This document shows, piece by piece, positions 17,154 to 26,716 of a stretch of 64,000 bases of DNA. The notes beneath the pieces are model-generated. The model saw only the letters and a program-made list of their open reading frames with translations, did not search any database and was not told the DNA's origin. The position numbers and the translations under genes were made by a program. The stretch covers positions 9,203-73,202 of the forward strand of contig JBAYTA010000001.1 in NCBI GenBank assembly GCA_041675865.1, in the 5' to 3' direction. The DNA comes from DUVT01 sp041675865 (GTDB taxonomy: Bacteria; Bacillota_I; Bacilli_A; ML615J-28; CAG-698). Every line of letters begins with the position of its first letter. Position 1 is the first letter of the stretch.

Positions 17154-17765
17154 CTAGAATAATTTATTTACTTTTTCCCAATCAATTATATTGAAGAAGT
17201 TTTCAACATAATCTGCACGACGATTTTGGTAATTTAGGTAGTATGCATGTTCCCAAACGTCAATTAGTAATAATGGTTTTACTTCTAATTGTAATGGAAC
17301 ATCTTGATTAGGTGTTGATACAATCATTAATTCATTGTTTTTATCTGCTACTAACCAAGCCCAACCAGAACCAAATCTGTCCATTGCTGCTTTCTTAAAT
17401 GTTTCTTTGAATTTTTCAAATGAACCAAATTTCGCATCAATTGCTTCAGCTAATTTACCAACAGGTTTCTTTGGAGAATTTGGTGTTAGTAAATCAAAGA
17501 ATAAATTGTGATTAAATACTCCACCACCATTATTTCTAACTTTTGTTTGAATATCATTTGGTAATGTGTTTAAGTTTCTTAATAGGTCTTCTAATGTTTT
17601 ATTATGTAATTCAGGGTGATTTTCCAAAGCAGCGTTTAAATTGTTAACATATGCTTGGTGATGTTTGTCATGATGAAAATGCATTGTCTCTTTATCAATA
17701 TATGGTTCAAGAGCATCATATTCATAAGGTAATTTTTCTAAAGAAAATGGATAAGTTTTATTCAT
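17154..17765 (-). CDS. sodA: Superoxide dismutase, Fe/Mn type
   Basis: Dismutes superoxide. The N-terminal helix with HFHHDKHHQAYVNNLN and the C-terminal metal-binding block DVWEHAYYLNYQNRRADYV hold the three His and one Asp ligands; GGVFNHNLFFDLL and RFGSGWAWLV complete the signature. Length 203 is normal. GGAGG sits 7 bases upstream of ATG. Metal choice (Fe or Mn) cannot be read reliably. Its presence, with RNF nearby, points to an organism that meets oxygen but has low-potential electron carriers. Confidence 0.97.
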   Translation of the reverse strand: MNKTYPFSLEKLPYEYDALEPYIDKETMHFHHDKHHQAYVNNLNAALENHPELHNKTLEDLLRNLNTLPNDIQTKVRNNGGGVFNHNLFFDLLTPNSPKKPVGKLAEAIDAKFGSFEKFKETFKKAAMDRFGSGWAWLVADKNNELMIVSTPNQDVPLQLEVKPLLLIDVWEHAYYLNYQNRRADYVENFFNIIDWEKVNKLF

Positions 17766-17934
17766 TTCGTTCCTCCTAATTTTATTATATTCATATTTTT
17801 TTGAAATGTAATTAAAGTTTTTTGTTTAACTTAACTTACAATCGTATTATAACATAGTTTATTTCAGTTTGAATTAAATATGCTTTTTAAAATGAATCAA
17901 TTTTTGGTATAATATTTATAAGGAGATTTTTATT

Positions 17935-18591
17935 ATGAATTGGGAGAAAATTATCAATGAGGAATTATCAAAAGAATATTTTAAAAATATTTTAAATGTT
18001 TTAAACAATGATTTGAAAAAATATAATATATTTCCTAAAAATGAGGATATTTTTAGAGCGTTTAAACTTACAAAGTTGGATAATGTAAAGTGTGTAATTT
18101 TAGGACAAGACCCATATCATGGTTTAAATCAAGCTGATGGACTTGCTTTTTCGGTTAGAAAAGGAACTCCACTACCTCCATCATTAAAGAATATATTTAA
18201 AGAATTGAACTCAGACTTAGGATATGAAATACCTAATAATGGTGATTTAACAAAATGGGCTAAGCAAGGTGTTTTGTTATTAAATACTATTTTAACTGTT
18301 CGTGAAGGTAATCCCAATTCGCACCAAAATATAGGTTGGGAAATTTTTACAGATTATATTATTTCTATCTTAAATCATACTTCTAGACCGATTTGTTTTA
18401 TATTATGGGGTAATAATGCGAAAACTAAGCAAAAGTTTATTACTAATAAAAATCATTTAGTTTTAACTGGAGCACATCCTAGTCCACTTTCTAGTTATAG
18501 AGGGTTTTTTGGTGGTAAGTATTTTTCAAAAGTTAATGAATTTTTAAAAGATACTAACCAATCTATTGTAGATTGGAATTTAGTTGATTAA
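17935..18591 (+). CDS. ung: Uracil-DNA glycosylase (family 1)
   Basis: Removes uracil from DNA. The catalytic water-activating block LGQDPYHGLNQADGLAFS, the middle motif LLNTILTVREG and the C-terminal leucine-loop motif GAHPSPLSSYRGFFG are all present. Length 218 is usual. It has a TATAAT box about 28 bases upstream of the ATG and an AAGGAG site. Neighbouring dCMP deaminase at 9 kb raises dUMP supply, which fits a need for uracil excision, but the genes are not linked. Confidence 0.97.
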   Translation: MNWEKIINEELSKEYFKNILNVLNNDLKKYNIFPKNEDIFRAFKLTKLDNVKCVILGQDPYHGLNQADGLAFSVRKGTPLPPSLKNIFKELNSDLGYEIPNNGDLTKWAKQGVLLLNTILTVREGNPNSHQNIGWEIFTDYIISILNHTSRPICFILWGNNAKTKQKFITNKNHLVLTGAHPSPLSSYRGFFGGKYFSKVNEFLKDTNQSIVDWNLVD

Positions 18592-18639
18592 TTCATTTGT
18601 ATTAATGATTAAAAAATAGTATAATTATATATATAATCT

Positions 18640-18722
18640 AATGGGGAGCTACGGCTGAGAGGTTATAATAAATTTATTATAACGACCCAAAACCTGATCT
18701 AGGTAATGCTAGCGTAGGAAAA
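18640..18722 (+). promoter_or_regulatory. TPP (THI-box) riboswitch
   Basis: Conserved blocks in order: GGGGAGCT (18643-18650), GGCTGAGAGG, a short variable stem (TTATAATAAATTTATTATAA), GACCC, then ACCTGATCTAGGTAATGCTAGCGTAGGAA. It precedes thiT, so thiamine pyrophosphate represses thiamine uptake. Confidence 0.97.
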
Positions 18723-18728
18723 ACTTTT

Positions 18729-18757
18729 TTCTTTAGCATTCCTAAAGAATTTTTTTC
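18729..18757 (+). terminator. Attenuator terminator of the TPP riboswitch
   Basis: Stem TTCTTTAG (18729-18736) with CTAAAGAA (18742-18749) and a T7 tail. It lies after the aptamer and just before the GGAGG of thiT, so control is by transcription termination. Confidence 0.8.
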
Positions 18758-18771
18758 TTAGGAGGTATAAA

Positions 18772-19383
18772 ATGAAAAATAAAGGTACTAGATTTATTGC
18801 TGAAATGGGTATATTTATTGCCCTTGGCTTAGTTTTTGATATTGTTGCAAAACCAATAGGTGATGCTATTTGGCCAAATGGTGGGTCTATTTCGATTGCT
18901 ATGGTGCCAATCTTCATAATGAGTTTTCGTTATGGTTTAAAAGGTGGTTTGTTTTCTGGAATAGCAATTGGAAGTATCCAAATGCTTTGGTCTGGCAATG
19001 GAATAGTTGGTTGGGCACAAGCATTATTAGATTATACTGTTGCATATGGTCTTGTTGGTCTTGCAGGTGTATTATCAAAAACAGTTTATAAAAATAAAGA
19101 TAATATTAGAAGTGTTATATATGCACTTATCGCTATATTAATTTGTGGATTATTAAGAACATTTGCTCATATACTTTCAGGTGTACTATTTTGGAGTCAA
19201 GATTTATTTGATGAAGGTATTGCATTAACATTAATTTGGATTGGCTCTGCTACATATAATTTAGCTTATATGGCTCCATCAATTATTTTATCAATGATTG
19301 TTATGACTGTTTTAATTACAAAGTATTATCACTTAGTAGAATATGTTGATTTAAATCCAAAAAATAAAATGAGTTCCCAGTAA
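18772..19383 (+). CDS. thiT: Thiamine transporter substrate-binding (S) component of an ECF system
   Basis: Integral membrane S component that captures thiamine; needs the shared ECF energy module (EcfA, EcfA', EcfT), which is not in this window. Six hydrophobic segments in 203 residues; N-terminal RFIAEMGIFIALGLVFD and the loop WPNGGSISIAMVPIFIMSFRYG fit ThiT, whose tryptophan and acidic residues bind thiamine. The TPP riboswitch directly upstream settles the substrate. TAGGAGG precedes the ATG by 6 bases. Confidence 0.93.
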   Translation: MKNKGTRFIAEMGIFIALGLVFDIVAKPIGDAIWPNGGSISIAMVPIFIMSFRYGLKGGLFSGIAIGSIQMLWSGNGIVGWAQALLDYTVAYGLVGLAGVLSKTVYKNKDNIRSVIYALIAILICGLLRTFAHILSGVLFWSQDLFDEGIALTLIWIGSATYNLAYMAPSIILSMIVMTVLITKYYHLVEYVDLNPKNKMSSQ

Positions 19384-19394
19384 AGGGAACTCAT
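19369..19394. terminator. Shared terminator of thiT and the ABC-2 permease gene
   Basis: ATGAGTTCCC pairs with GGGAACTCAT; the thiT stop codon is in the loop. T-rich flanks are modest. Confidence 0.6.
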
Positions 19395-19396
19395 AT

Positions 19397-20971
19397 TTAA
19401 TTTAGATTTCTATTTTTATAGATAAATAAACTACTAACTATTAATATCATTGAACATATTATCATAATTGTTGAAGTTAAGATATTAGTTTCAAGTGGAT
19501 CAATATGATAAAAGGACGAAAAATACATTATTGCTTTTGGAAGTTTTAAAACATTTTCTAGGTATAATGCAACAAAACTAAAAGCTATATAAACCCAAAT
19601 TATCTTAGAGTACTTAATACCTATACTATAAAGTATACAAGCAAGACTAAAAATTAGCCAAATAGCTGGTATAAAAGATAAACCAGTTTGAATTAATTTA
19701 GAAAAGCTCATAACTTCTAAAATAAACTCTCTTCCTGTAATCCACATACCTAGTACAATAATTAATTGAATAATAATTGAAAATAAAAATGCAAATATTA
19801 TATGCTTTAGGAAATACTTAATTCTCGAATATAGTCTTGAGTATATATTATCTAAAAATGAGTTTGCTTCTTCCTTAGTTAGTTTTAAAATAATAAATAA
19901 GGCAGGAATTAAACTAAATAATGTTATAATTTTTAAAATATAGATTATTATAACTTCAGAATAATTTGCTGTATTTGATCCTAAGAATTGTTTCACAATT
20001 TCAATTTCATAAAATGCTTCAAACTCTTTAAAGATTGCTCCAAAGGCAGCTGTTAGGATAAATAAACTAACAGTCCATACTAAAATTTGGATTTTTTCTA
20101 AACGGAATATTAATCCAAAACTATTTTTAGAAAACTTAGATGCTTTAGTTCTACCTTTACTTGAATTATAAATACCTGAGCCAAAATCAATGTTTTTATA
20201 GAGGTAGAGGCTTAAAGCGAACAGTATTATAATAAGAAGTAAGATTATTGTGATATATATTAAGTTATTTTTATAAAAAACCTGGACATTAAGTAATAAT
20301 CCTAGTGGAGATATTAATGATATGAAGTTATCTCCTACATCACCAATTGCTCTTATTAAATATGATACAAGTAGAATTAAGTATGAAAAATTATAAGCTG
20401 CACTTGCTGTATTAAATAATTTTGTTGCTACAAATCCTACAAGAGCAAAGAAAAGTCCACCTAAAGCAAGGATTAATCCATAGATGATTGCACCAAGAGT
20501 TGTTGAACTAGGAATATTAATAATTATCAGTCCTATAGATACACTTAAAAAAATAATTAAATTTATTCCAATAATTACAACAAGAGAAGAGGTAAGATAA
20601 GTAAATCTATTTACTGGTTTAGATGTTATTATTTCTATTAAACCAGCTTCTTCTGAAACTTTAGTAAATTTAATAGAAAAATAGATATTCATTACTGCTA
20701 CTGCTATTAAAGTAAATAGTAATAATTCTTGAGAAAAAATTACTGTATGATTGAAAGCATCTATTGGATAAGCACTTCCAAGCAAGCCCTTCATAGCTGG
20801 ATTTATCATTATATTTGCATAGTTTAAAATTGCTTCTTCAGTCTCATATAAACTTGGATACAAATCTGCACTAACAAGAGTAATTCCTACAATGCTTATA
20901 AGCCAAATTAATATTTTCTTGAAATCGTTTTTTATTATAAGTTTATATAATAATAAATTAATTTTCTTCAT
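19397..20971 (-). CDS. ABC-2 type exporter permease, 12-helix
   Basis: About 524 residues with twelve hydrophobic segments in two similar halves, like the large permease of two-gene ABC-2 exporters (antibiotic or peptide export). It follows the ATPase gene. The ATG at 20971 is chosen: it has AAGG about ten bases upstream and avoids overlap, while an in-frame ATG at 20992 has no ribosome binding site and overlaps the ATPase gene. The exported substrate is unknown; the gene pair has no regulator next to it. Confidence 0.85.
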   Translation of the reverse strand: MKKINLLLYKLIIKNDFKKILIWLISIVGITLVSADLYPSLYETEEAILNYANIMINPAMKGLLGSAYPIDAFNHTVIFSQELLLFTLIAVAVMNIYFSIKFTKVSEEAGLIEIITSKPVNRFTYLTSSLVVIIGINLIIFLSVSIGLIIINIPSSTTLGAIIYGLILALGGLFFALVGFVATKLFNTASAAYNFSYLILLVSYLIRAIGDVGDNFISLISPLGLLLNVQVFYKNNLIYITIILLLIIILFALSLYLYKNIDFGSGIYNSSKGRTKASKFSKNSFGLIFRLEKIQILVWTVSLFILTAAFGAIFKEFEAFYEIEIVKQFLGSNTANYSEVIIIYILKIITLFSLIPALFIILKLTKEEANSFLDNIYSRLYSRIKYFLKHIIFAFLFSIIIQLIIVLGMWITGREFILEVMSFSKLIQTGLSFIPAIWLIFSLACILYSIGIKYSKIIWVYIAFSFVALYLENVLKLPKAIMYFSSFYHIDPLETNILTSTIMIICSMILIVSSLFIYKNRNLN

Positions 20972-20972
20972 A

Positions 20973-21857
20973 TTAATTAGCCTTGTTTTCATAATAACTT
21001 AGGAATAGATCTTCTAATGTAGGCGGATTTGCTTGAAAATTTTCTAATTTGTATTTTCCTAGTTCCAGTAAAACTTGATTTACTAAATAATTTTCTACTA
21101 AAAATATTAATTGATCATCATTTCTTTGTACATTATGAATTCCTTTAATATTATCTAATGCAATATTATCTTTAGTCTTAATAGTAAATTTAGATCTTGT
21201 TAAATGACGCATATCACTAAGACTGCCGCTATCTACGATTTTTCCATCTTTTATAATTGCAATTTTATCACAGACTTTTTCTACTTCAGATAAGATATGG
21301 CTAGATAAAAATATTGTTTTACCTTTTTTCTTTAAATCTAAGATTATTTCTTGGAAGACATTTTCCATTAATGGATCTAATCCAGATGTGGGTTCATCAA
21401 AAATATATAAGTCAACATTAGCTGCTAAAGCTGCAATCAAAGTAACTTTTTGCTTATTACCTTTAGAGTATGTTCTACATTTTTTAGAAGTATCTAAATC
21501 AAATTTTTTAATTAATTCATCTCTTAAAGTATAATCACTTACTTTACTCATTTTAAGTAAGATATCAATAACTTCCCCACCTGTTAGATTACCCCAAAGA
21601 TTAGCCTCAGCTCCAACATAGGCTAAATTTTCGTGGATTAAAATAGTATCATTAAAAGCATCTAAACCAAATACTTCAACACTACCACTAGTTGCTTTTA
21701 ATAAACCTAAGATTATTCTAATTGTTGTTGATTTTCCAGCACCATTAGGGCCAATAAATCCAAAGATCTCACCTTGATTAACACTTAGATTAATATTATT
21801 AAGGGCTCTAAATTTTCCAAAATCTTTGGTTAGATTTGTAAGTTTAATTACTTCCAT
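20973..21857 (-). CDS. ABC exporter ATP-binding protein
   Basis: Partner of the downstream ABC-2 permease. Walker A GPNGAGKSTT (about residues 36-45), Q-loop near NLAYVGAEANLWGNL, signature YSKGNKQKVTLIAAL (a variant in which LSGGQ is YSKGN), Walker B LYIFDEPTSGLDP and switch His in SSHILSEVE. The C-terminal 70 residues form the usual tail of this group. GGAGGAG lies before the ATG. A copy of a dispersed hairpin motif lies in its 5' leader (21883-21922). Confidence 0.93.
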   Translation of the reverse strand: MEVIKLTNLTKDFGKFRALNNINLSVNQGEIFGFIGPNGAGKSTTIRIILGLLKATSGSVEVFGLDAFNDTILIHENLAYVGAEANLWGNLTGGEVIDILLKMSKVSDYTLRDELIKKFDLDTSKKCRTYSKGNKQKVTLIAALAANVDLYIFDEPTSGLDPLMENVFQEIILDLKKKGKTIFLSSHILSEVEKVCDKIAIIKDGKIVDSGSLSDMRHLTRSKFTIKTKDNIALDNIKGIHNVQRNDDQLIFLVENYLVNQVLLELGKYKLENFQANPPTLEDLFLSYYENKAN

Positions 21858-21882
21858 AACTCCTCCAGTAAAATTTTATTAG

Positions 21883-21922
21883 TATAGATCCATAATTAAA
21901 AAGATAAATGTCTCCTATGAAG
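21883..21922. repeat. Dispersed hairpin motif, copy 1
   Basis: About 40 bp with the core AAAGATAAATGTCTCC and a short flanking inverted pair (TCCATA / TATGAA). Shared with copies at 35636, 35877 and 43239. It lies in the leader of the ABC ATPase gene, downstream of recU. Confidence 0.5.
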
Positions 21923-21926
21923 CAAA

Positions 21927-22502
21927 TTATTGATTAAAGTAATAAGTATCAATAGCTTTTAAATAATCCAAAGGTGGAGTATATCCTTGTTTAATTAATA
22001 CACCAACTTCACTCGCTTTTTCAATTGTAATACTTTTTCTTCCGCCATTAATTCCTTCTTTGTATAAATTATAAAAGACTGCAATGTCTATTAAATATAC
22101 TTGGTTAACACATTTATAATATATTAATACAAAAGCAATTCCTCCATTATCGTGAACTAATTTTAAATGTTCTATTTGATGAGGGAATATATGTTTAAAA
22201 GCAAAACTTTTATTATTAGTTTCTTTTGCTTCGTAATCTATATATTTGCCTTTATAAATACCATTATAGTCTGTAGTAGAAGGGGTTCTATAATATGCTT
22301 CCACAATCCGTGCCTTACTTCTAGCGGGGTAGTCTACTTTTACTACTTGAATAGGTGTAGGCTTTTTATATATAATTGCTTTATTATTAATTCTATAATA
22401 TTCATTTGTAATATTAAGTCCATTTTCAAACATCATACCATGAGATTTTAAATCTACTTTTTTAATTGTTCGTTGATTAGGAAATGGATAGTTTACTTTC
22501 AT
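21927..22502 (-). CDS. recU: Holliday junction resolvase RecU
   Basis: Cleaves four-way DNA junctions in recombination. N-terminal stretch YPFPNQRT and the stalk region, then the metal site: STTDYNGIYKGKYIDYEAKET (Asp, Glu, Lys) and PHQIEHLKLVHDNGGIAFVLI. Length 191 is near the family norm (about 200). ATG with a weak AGGTGAGAT site. In walled Bacillota recU is followed by ponA (PBP1); here ponA is absent and an ABC exporter follows, which fits loss of the cell wall. Confidence 0.95.
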   Translation of the reverse strand: MKVNYPFPNQRTIKKVDLKSHGMMFENGLNITNEYYRINNKAIIYKKPTPIQVVKVDYPARSKARIVEAYYRTPSTTDYNGIYKGKYIDYEAKETNNKSFAFKHIFPHQIEHLKLVHDNGGIAFVLIYYKCVNQVYLIDIAVFYNLYKEGINGGRKSITIEKASEVGVLIKQGYTPPLDYLKAIDTYYFNQ

Positions 22503-22601
22503 TTATCTCACCTAATATAATTATAACACTTTTAAATATTTTATTGAAGATATAAAGTAACTTAAATTATGCTATTTACATAATCTATATTGAGGTGGAA
22601 T

Positions 22602-22889
22602 ATGGTATTAATTATAAATAAGGATAGTACAAATATTAATTACAACGATGAAAACATAATTGTGTTAAGAAGTGTATGTGATTTAAAAACATATGAATGT
22701 ACCTCTTATACAATTGTTTTAATTGATATTGAGATTGATGATGAGGGGATTGTAGAAAAGTATAATTTTCCTTTTGAAGAGTTAATTATTACTTTAGATG
22801 TTGTTGCAGTTATCACAAATAAGAAATCAAATACTTTACAAGAAATATGTAATTATCACAAAATTCCTCTTTTGGTAAACAAATATTGA
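22602..22889 (+). CDS. Uncharacterised 95-aa protein
   Basis: GAGGTGG precedes the ATG at 22602 by 4 bases; a TTG at 22590 would overlap that site. The protein alternates beta strands and helices (VLIINKD, IVLRSVCDL, TIVLIDIEIDDEGIV, AVITNKKSNTLQEIC), as in a small Rossmann-like or receiver-like fold, but lacks a known motif. It has a clear terminator. It lies alone between divergent recU and the GDPD gene. I cannot assign a function. Confidence 0.65.
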   Translation: MVLIINKDSTNINYNDENIIVLRSVCDLKTYECTSYTIVLIDIEIDDEGIVEKYNFPFEELIITLDVVAVITNKKSNTLQEICNYHKIPLLVNKY

Positions 22890-22896
22890 AAATAAA

Positions 22897-22926
22897 CATA
22901 CTCAAATCTGAATTTGAGTATGTTTT
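22897..22926 (+). terminator. Terminator of the 95-aa gene
   Basis: CATACTCAAAT pairs with ATTTGAGTATG around a four-base loop, followed by TTTT. Confidence 0.8.
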
Positions 22927-22992
22927 GCATTATTTAGATGATTATTATATTATTTTCTAATTATGCAAATAATAATGTAAATAGGTGAAATT

Positions 22993-24822
22993 ATGATTGA
23001 TCTTTTAAAAAGTATTCTAAAAAATATAAAATATAATTTTAAATCTCTAATATACTTTGAAGTGCTTTATAGAATTATTGGAGTATTTGTAATATTTCCG
23101 CTAACTAGACTTTTATTTAATCTATCAATAAAGTTATCAAAATATAATTATATTAGCAATGAATTAGTGATTGAATATTTATTACTTCCAACAACCATTA
23201 TAATTTTTATTTGTTTACTTGTAATATTAGGTATTTATATAGGATGGGAATTAATATTTTTAAGTTTACTGTTTAATCTGAATTATCACAAAATAAAAGT
23301 AAACTTTTTGGATTTCTTAAAATATGGATTAAAAAAAACATTGTTTGTATTTAAAAGATATCACATTTTTATAATTATTCCGGCTATCTTCTTTTTTGTG
23401 TTTGTAGAGTATATACAAATTGCAGGTTTAATATCTACTTTATCCATTCCTGATTTTATATTAAATGAAATTAATAACATACCTACATTGAAATATAGTT
23501 TTATATTTTTAATACTTTTTCTTTTTATATTGTTTATCCATATAGTTAACAAAATAAATATTTATACATTAGATTCATCAATAAAGATAAATATATGGCT
23601 AGAAAATTATAAAATTATAAAAAATAATCGTCTTAGGATGATCTGTGAATTTATAACTTTGAATATTATTTTAAATACTTTATTTTATCTTACTTATTTA
23701 TTAACCCTTGCTATTACCTCTCTAATAGTTCTAATTACATTTGGTCAACATTTTGTTTTAGGAGTTGTTTTCACTGTATTTTATGCCTTATATATTGGTA
23801 TAAGTTTTATAGCATCAATAATCCTTATTCCAATCAATTTTTCGTTAGTCACTTCTTGGTATTATAGATCTAAACAAAAACAAGGAATTAAGTTAAATAA
23901 ACCTAATGTATTAATTTCTAAAAATAATCAAAATCTTAAATTAACTAAACGTTTAATCATTCTTACTTTTATTGTTGTTTTTGCAATAAATATTAGCAAT
24001 GTCCTTGGTTTAATAAAAGAATCGAAGATTCCTGTAGAATTATTTAATTATCCATCTATTATTGCACACCGTGGCGCATCTAAATCTGCACCAGAAAATA
24101 CCTTAGCAGCAATTGATAAGGCAATTATTCAAGGTACAGATATTATTGAAATTGACATTAGATTTACTAAAGATGGTATTCCAATTTTACTTCATGATAG
24201 TAAATTAGGAAGGACAACAAATGATAAGGAAAATAAAAATATTGAAGATGTTGATTTGGAATATATTAAATTACTTGATGCTGGAAGTTGGTTTTCGGTT
24301 GAATATAAAGATGAAAAAATACCAACACTTGAAGAAACTTTAGTTTTTATAAATAGGCGTGCTGATGTAATAATTGATTTAAAAGTTAATAATCATTTAT
24401 TTACTAAGTCTGTAGTTGAGTTAATAGAAAAGTATAATTTAGCTAATGATGTAAAAATAATGACTTCTAGTACTACTGATCTTTTTTTGATTAAAAAATT
24501 AAATCATAATATTGAAACAATTCTTGTAGTTACAACATTCTTCGGAAATATAGAATCCTTAAGTGATTATGAATATATTGATTGTGTAGCATTTGAAAGA
24601 CAAATTATTTCAAACAATCCATACTATATCGATGTTATAAAAGCAATGAATAAGAAAGTATATATTTGGACAGTAAATGATAAAAAGAGATTAGAGATGA
24701 TAAATTATCTTGATATTGATGGAATTATAACTGATAATCCGCTTATTACAAGGGAAGTTGTTTATTCAAAAAATAAGAATATTTCTTTAGTTAAAGTATT
24801 AAGAAATCTATTTTCTCGTTGA
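22993..24822 (+). CDS. Glycerophosphodiester phosphodiesterase with N-terminal membrane domain
   Basis: Residues about 1-330 are a multi-pass membrane domain (about eight helices) of the type fused to GDPD enzymes in Gram-positive bacteria; the GDPD barrel takes about 345-590. Catalytic blocks: IAHRGASKSAPENTLAAI (His, Arg, Glu), IEIDIRFTKDG, and ILLHDSKLGRTT. It hydrolyses glycerophosphodiesters released from membrane lipids or glycerol-phosphate polymers. In a wall-less cell it would serve glycerolipid salvage or glycolipid turnover; that is inference. ATG, ribosome binding site AGGTG. Confidence 0.92.
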   Translation: MIDLLKSILKNIKYNFKSLIYFEVLYRIIGVFVIFPLTRLLFNLSIKLSKYNYISNELVIEYLLLPTTIIIFICLLVILGIYIGWELIFLSLLFNLNYHKIKVNFLDFLKYGLKKTLFVFKRYHIFIIIPAIFFFVFVEYIQIAGLISTLSIPDFILNEINNIPTLKYSFIFLILFLFILFIHIVNKINIYTLDSSIKINIWLENYKIIKNNRLRMICEFITLNIILNTLFYLTYLLTLAITSLIVLITFGQHFVLGVVFTVFYALYIGISFIASIILIPINFSLVTSWYYRSKQKQGIKLNKPNVLISKNNQNLKLTKRLIILTFIVVFAINISNVLGLIKESKIPVELFNYPSIIAHRGASKSAPENTLAAIDKAIIQGTDIIEIDIRFTKDGIPILLHDSKLGRTTNDKENKNIEDVDLEYIKLLDAGSWFSVEYKDEKIPTLEETLVFINRRADVIIDLKVNNHLFTKSVVELIEKYNLANDVKIMTSSTTDLFLIKKLNHNIETILVVTTFFGNIESLSDYEYIDCVAFERQIISNNPYYIDVIKAMNKKVYIWTVNDKKRLEMINYLDIDGIITDNPLITREVVYSKNKNISLVKVLRNLFSR

Positions 24823-24898
24823 TGTTTTACGTTAGTTTAATAAATATTGCATTTTTTGTAGAAATATTGTAAAATAAGATATAAAGGAATATAAAAAT

Positions 24899-26716
24899 AT
24901 GGATAGAAATAATTTACTAGAAAGACAAAAAAGAATAAGAAACTTTTCAATCATAGCACACATAGATCATGGAAAAAGTACACTCGCAGATAGAATTTTA
25001 GAATTAACACAAACTGTTGAGACAAGAAACATGAAGCAGCAAATGCTTGACTCTATGGATTTGGAAAGAGAACGCGGAATTACAATTAAACTAAACGCTG
25101 TGCAAATTACATATAAGTCAAAAGACTCAACTGAATATATATTACATTTAATAGATACCCCAGGTCATGTAGACTTTACTTATGAAGTATCTAGATCTCT
25201 AGCTGCATGTGAGGGGGCTATTTTAGTTGTAGATGCAGCACAAGGAATTGAAGCACAAACATTAGCAAATGCTTATCTTGCTATTGATAATGATTTACAT
25301 ATCATCCCTGTAATTAATAAAATTGACCTTCCAAATGCAGATCCAGAAAGGGTAAAACTTGAAATTGAAAATGTGGGACTTGATACAACACACACAATTT
25401 TAGCTTCTGCTAAAAATGGAATTGGGATTGAAGACATTTTAGAAGAAATAATTAGAAGTGTACCAGCGCCAACCGGAGACCCTGATGCACCATTAAAGGC
25501 TTTAATTTTTGACTCATATTATGATCAATACAGAGGAATCATACCATCAATTAGAATTATCGATGGAACTATAAAAAAAGGTGATAAAATATATATGATG
25601 TCTACAAAAGCTGTGCATGAAGTTGTAGAAGTTGGTATATATACACCTAGAGAAATTCAAAGAGATTTCTTGACTGTTGGTGATGTTGGTTGGATTAGTG
25701 CAGCAATTAAAGATATCAAAGATGTAAGAGTTGGGGATACAATTACCCATTTTAATAAAAAAGCACCTGTAGCATTACCGGGTTATAGAAAACTTAATCC
25801 AATGGTATTTAGTGGTCTATTCCCAATTGATAATAAAGAATATGAAGAATTAAAGGAAGCTTTAGAAAAATTAATATTAAATGATGCTTCTTTAGTCTAT
25901 GAACCTGAGACATCTAAAGCACTTGGATTTGGATTTAGGGTTGGATTTTTAGGACTCTTACATATGGATATTATTCAAGAAAGAATTGATCGAGAGTTTG
26001 GGATTCCATTAATTGCTACTGCTCCAAGTGTTATCTATAAAGTTAATCTAACTAATGGATCAATAGTTACAGTGCATAATCCTTCAGAAATGCCCGATCC
26101 AACTCATATAAAAGATATTGAAGAGCCTTATGTAAATGCAACTATTATGAGTCCAAGTGATTATATCGGTGCTATAATGGAGTTATGCCAAAATAAAAGA
26201 GCAATCTTCAAAAATATGACTTATATTGATACCAAAAGAGTAACTATTGAATATGAAATGCCACTTTCTGAAGTTGTATTTGATTTCTTCGATCGACTTA
26301 AATCTTCTACAAGAGGATATGCATCATTTGATTATCAATTTTCAAGATACTTACCTTCTAAATTAGTTAAAATGGATATTTTAATAAATGGAGAAAAAGT
26401 AGATGCTTTAAGTATGATTGTCCACCGCGATGCTGGTTTTCGTCGTGGTAAAGCAATGACTGAGAAATTAAAAGACTTGATTCCAAGACAATTATTTGAA
26501 GTTCCAATTCAAGCTGCAATAGGTACAAAAATTATTGCTAGAAGTACAATAAAATCTATGGGCAAAAATGTGCTAGCTAAATGTTACGGTGGTGACATCA
26601 CTAGAAAGAAAAAACTTCTTGAGAAACAAAAAGAAGGGAAAAAGCGCATGAAGACTGTTGGTAATGTAGAAATACCTCAATCAGCATTTCTTGCTGTACT
26701 TAAGATTGATGAATAA
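24899..26716 (+). CDS. lepA: Elongation factor 4 (LepA)
   Basis: Translational GTPase that acts on ribosomes. G1 AHIDHGKST, G2 region with RERGITIKLN, G3 DTPGHVDF, G4 NKID and G5 SAKNGIG are intact, with LepA-specific C-terminal domain (KTVGNVEIPQSAF). Length 605 is normal. The hemW start lies within the last codons of lepA, the conserved lepA-hemW gene pair. Confidence 0.97.
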   Translation: MDRNNLLERQKRIRNFSIIAHIDHGKSTLADRILELTQTVETRNMKQQMLDSMDLERERGITIKLNAVQITYKSKDSTEYILHLIDTPGHVDFTYEVSRSLAACEGAILVVDAAQGIEAQTLANAYLAIDNDLHIIPVINKIDLPNADPERVKLEIENVGLDTTHTILASAKNGIGIEDILEEIIRSVPAPTGDPDAPLKALIFDSYYDQYRGIIPSIRIIDGTIKKGDKIYMMSTKAVHEVVEVGIYTPREIQRDFLTVGDVGWISAAIKDIKDVRVGDTITHFNKKAPVALPGYRKLNPMVFSGLFPIDNKEYEELKEALEKLILNDASLVYEPETSKALGFGFRVGFLGLLHMDIIQERIDREFGIPLIATAPSVIYKVNLTNGSIVTVHNPSEMPDPTHIKDIEEPYVNATIMSPSDYIGAIMELCQNKRAIFKNMTYIDTKRVTIEYEMPLSEVVFDFFDRLKSSTRGYASFDYQFSRYLPSKLVKMDILINGEKVDALSMIVHRDAGFRRGKAMTEKLKDLIPRQLFEVPIQAAIGTKIIARSTIKSMGKNVLAKCYGGDITRKKKLLEKQKEGKKRMKTVGNVEIPQSAFLAVLKIDE

